The notes beneath the pieces were generated by a model that saw nothing but the letters and a program-made list of their open reading frames with translations, was not told the DNA's origin and ran no database searches. Below are positions 15,098 to 15,139 of a stretch of 15,139 nt of DNA, piece by piece (position 1 is the stretch's first letter; every line of letters starts with the position of its first letter). The stretch is taken from contig CAMLJR010000066.1 in NCBI GenBank assembly GCA_946480345.1, positions 1 through 15,139 of the forward strand, given 5' to 3'. This stretch comes from an uncultured Spongiibacteraceae bacterium (GTDB lineage: Bacteria > Pseudomonadota > Gammaproteobacteria > Pseudomonadales > CAMLJR01). Made by a program: the position numbers and the translations under genes.

Positions 15098-15126
15098 TTA
15101 ACCCGACAATAAAATTGTCGGGTTAA
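15098..15126 (+). terminator. terminator hairpin after argG
   Basis: TTAACCCGACAAT (15098-15110) and ATTGTCGGGTTAA (15114-15126) are exact reverse complements with a 3-base loop, starting 3 bases after the argG stop. The trailing T run is only part of the stem, so it may work in both directions, but the stem is long and clear. Confidence 0.75.
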
Positions 15127-15139
15127 ATAACAAACGCAG

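Overview
The window reads as chromosomal DNA of a free-living, aerobic Gram-negative proteobacterium, most likely a gammaproteobacterium. The grounds are an assimilatory FAD oxidoreductase-nirB-nirD-nasA operon, a BOF (YgiW/YdeI-type) protein, a DUF1328 (YtjA-like) membrane peptide, outer-membrane lipoproteins with an OmpA domain, and a proteobacterial-type argininosuccinate synthase. Genus cannot be assigned from the sequence. Base composition looks near 50% GC throughout, and I see no insertion sequence, phage gene, tRNA, rRNA or CRISPR array.

Region 1 (1-6280, + strand) is a nitrate/nitrite assimilation operon: the 3' part of a NirB-like FAD oxidoreductase, nirB and nirD (NAD(P)H nitrite reductase), and nasA (molybdopterin nitrate reductase with a C-terminal [2Fe-2S] BFD-like domain). 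The genes are packed with gaps of 12, 22 and 0 bp. Together they reduce nitrate to nitrite to ammonium in the cytoplasm. The operon start, and any transporter or regulator, lie outside the window to the left.

Region 2 (6281-7538, - strand) holds a cold-shock protein gene with its own terminator, a near-consensus promoter and a leader of about 145 nt, followed by a short-chain dehydrogenase gene. Region 3 (7712-9117, + strand) holds a long LOG/TIGR00730-family protein and a small BOF-domain lipoprotein.

Region 4 (9127-13719) is the most distinctive part. It contains a receiver-only response regulator (+), a NarL/FixJ-type response regulator (-), a divergent CHASE3 histidine kinase (+), and then four small envelope genes (+): a DUF1328 membrane peptide, an unrecognised small exported protein, a DUF4398 lipoprotein and a DUF4398-OmpA lipoprotein. 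The last four end at a strong intrinsic terminator. Two 18-bp elements resembling the TGTAAG-N6-CTTACA box of GacA-type regulators lie upstream of the receiver-only gene and of the DUF1328 gene. This suggests, as inference, that the two-component system controls itself and an envelope-maintenance operon.

Region 5 (13874-15126, + strand) is a complete argG with its own terminator. No stretch longer than 300 bp lacks a gene. The largest gaps are 6659-6875 (cold-shock promoter and leader), 7539-7711 (divergent promoter region), 13672-13873 (terminator and argG upstream region), 6281-6448, 8612-8772, 11775-11917 and 9118-9255.
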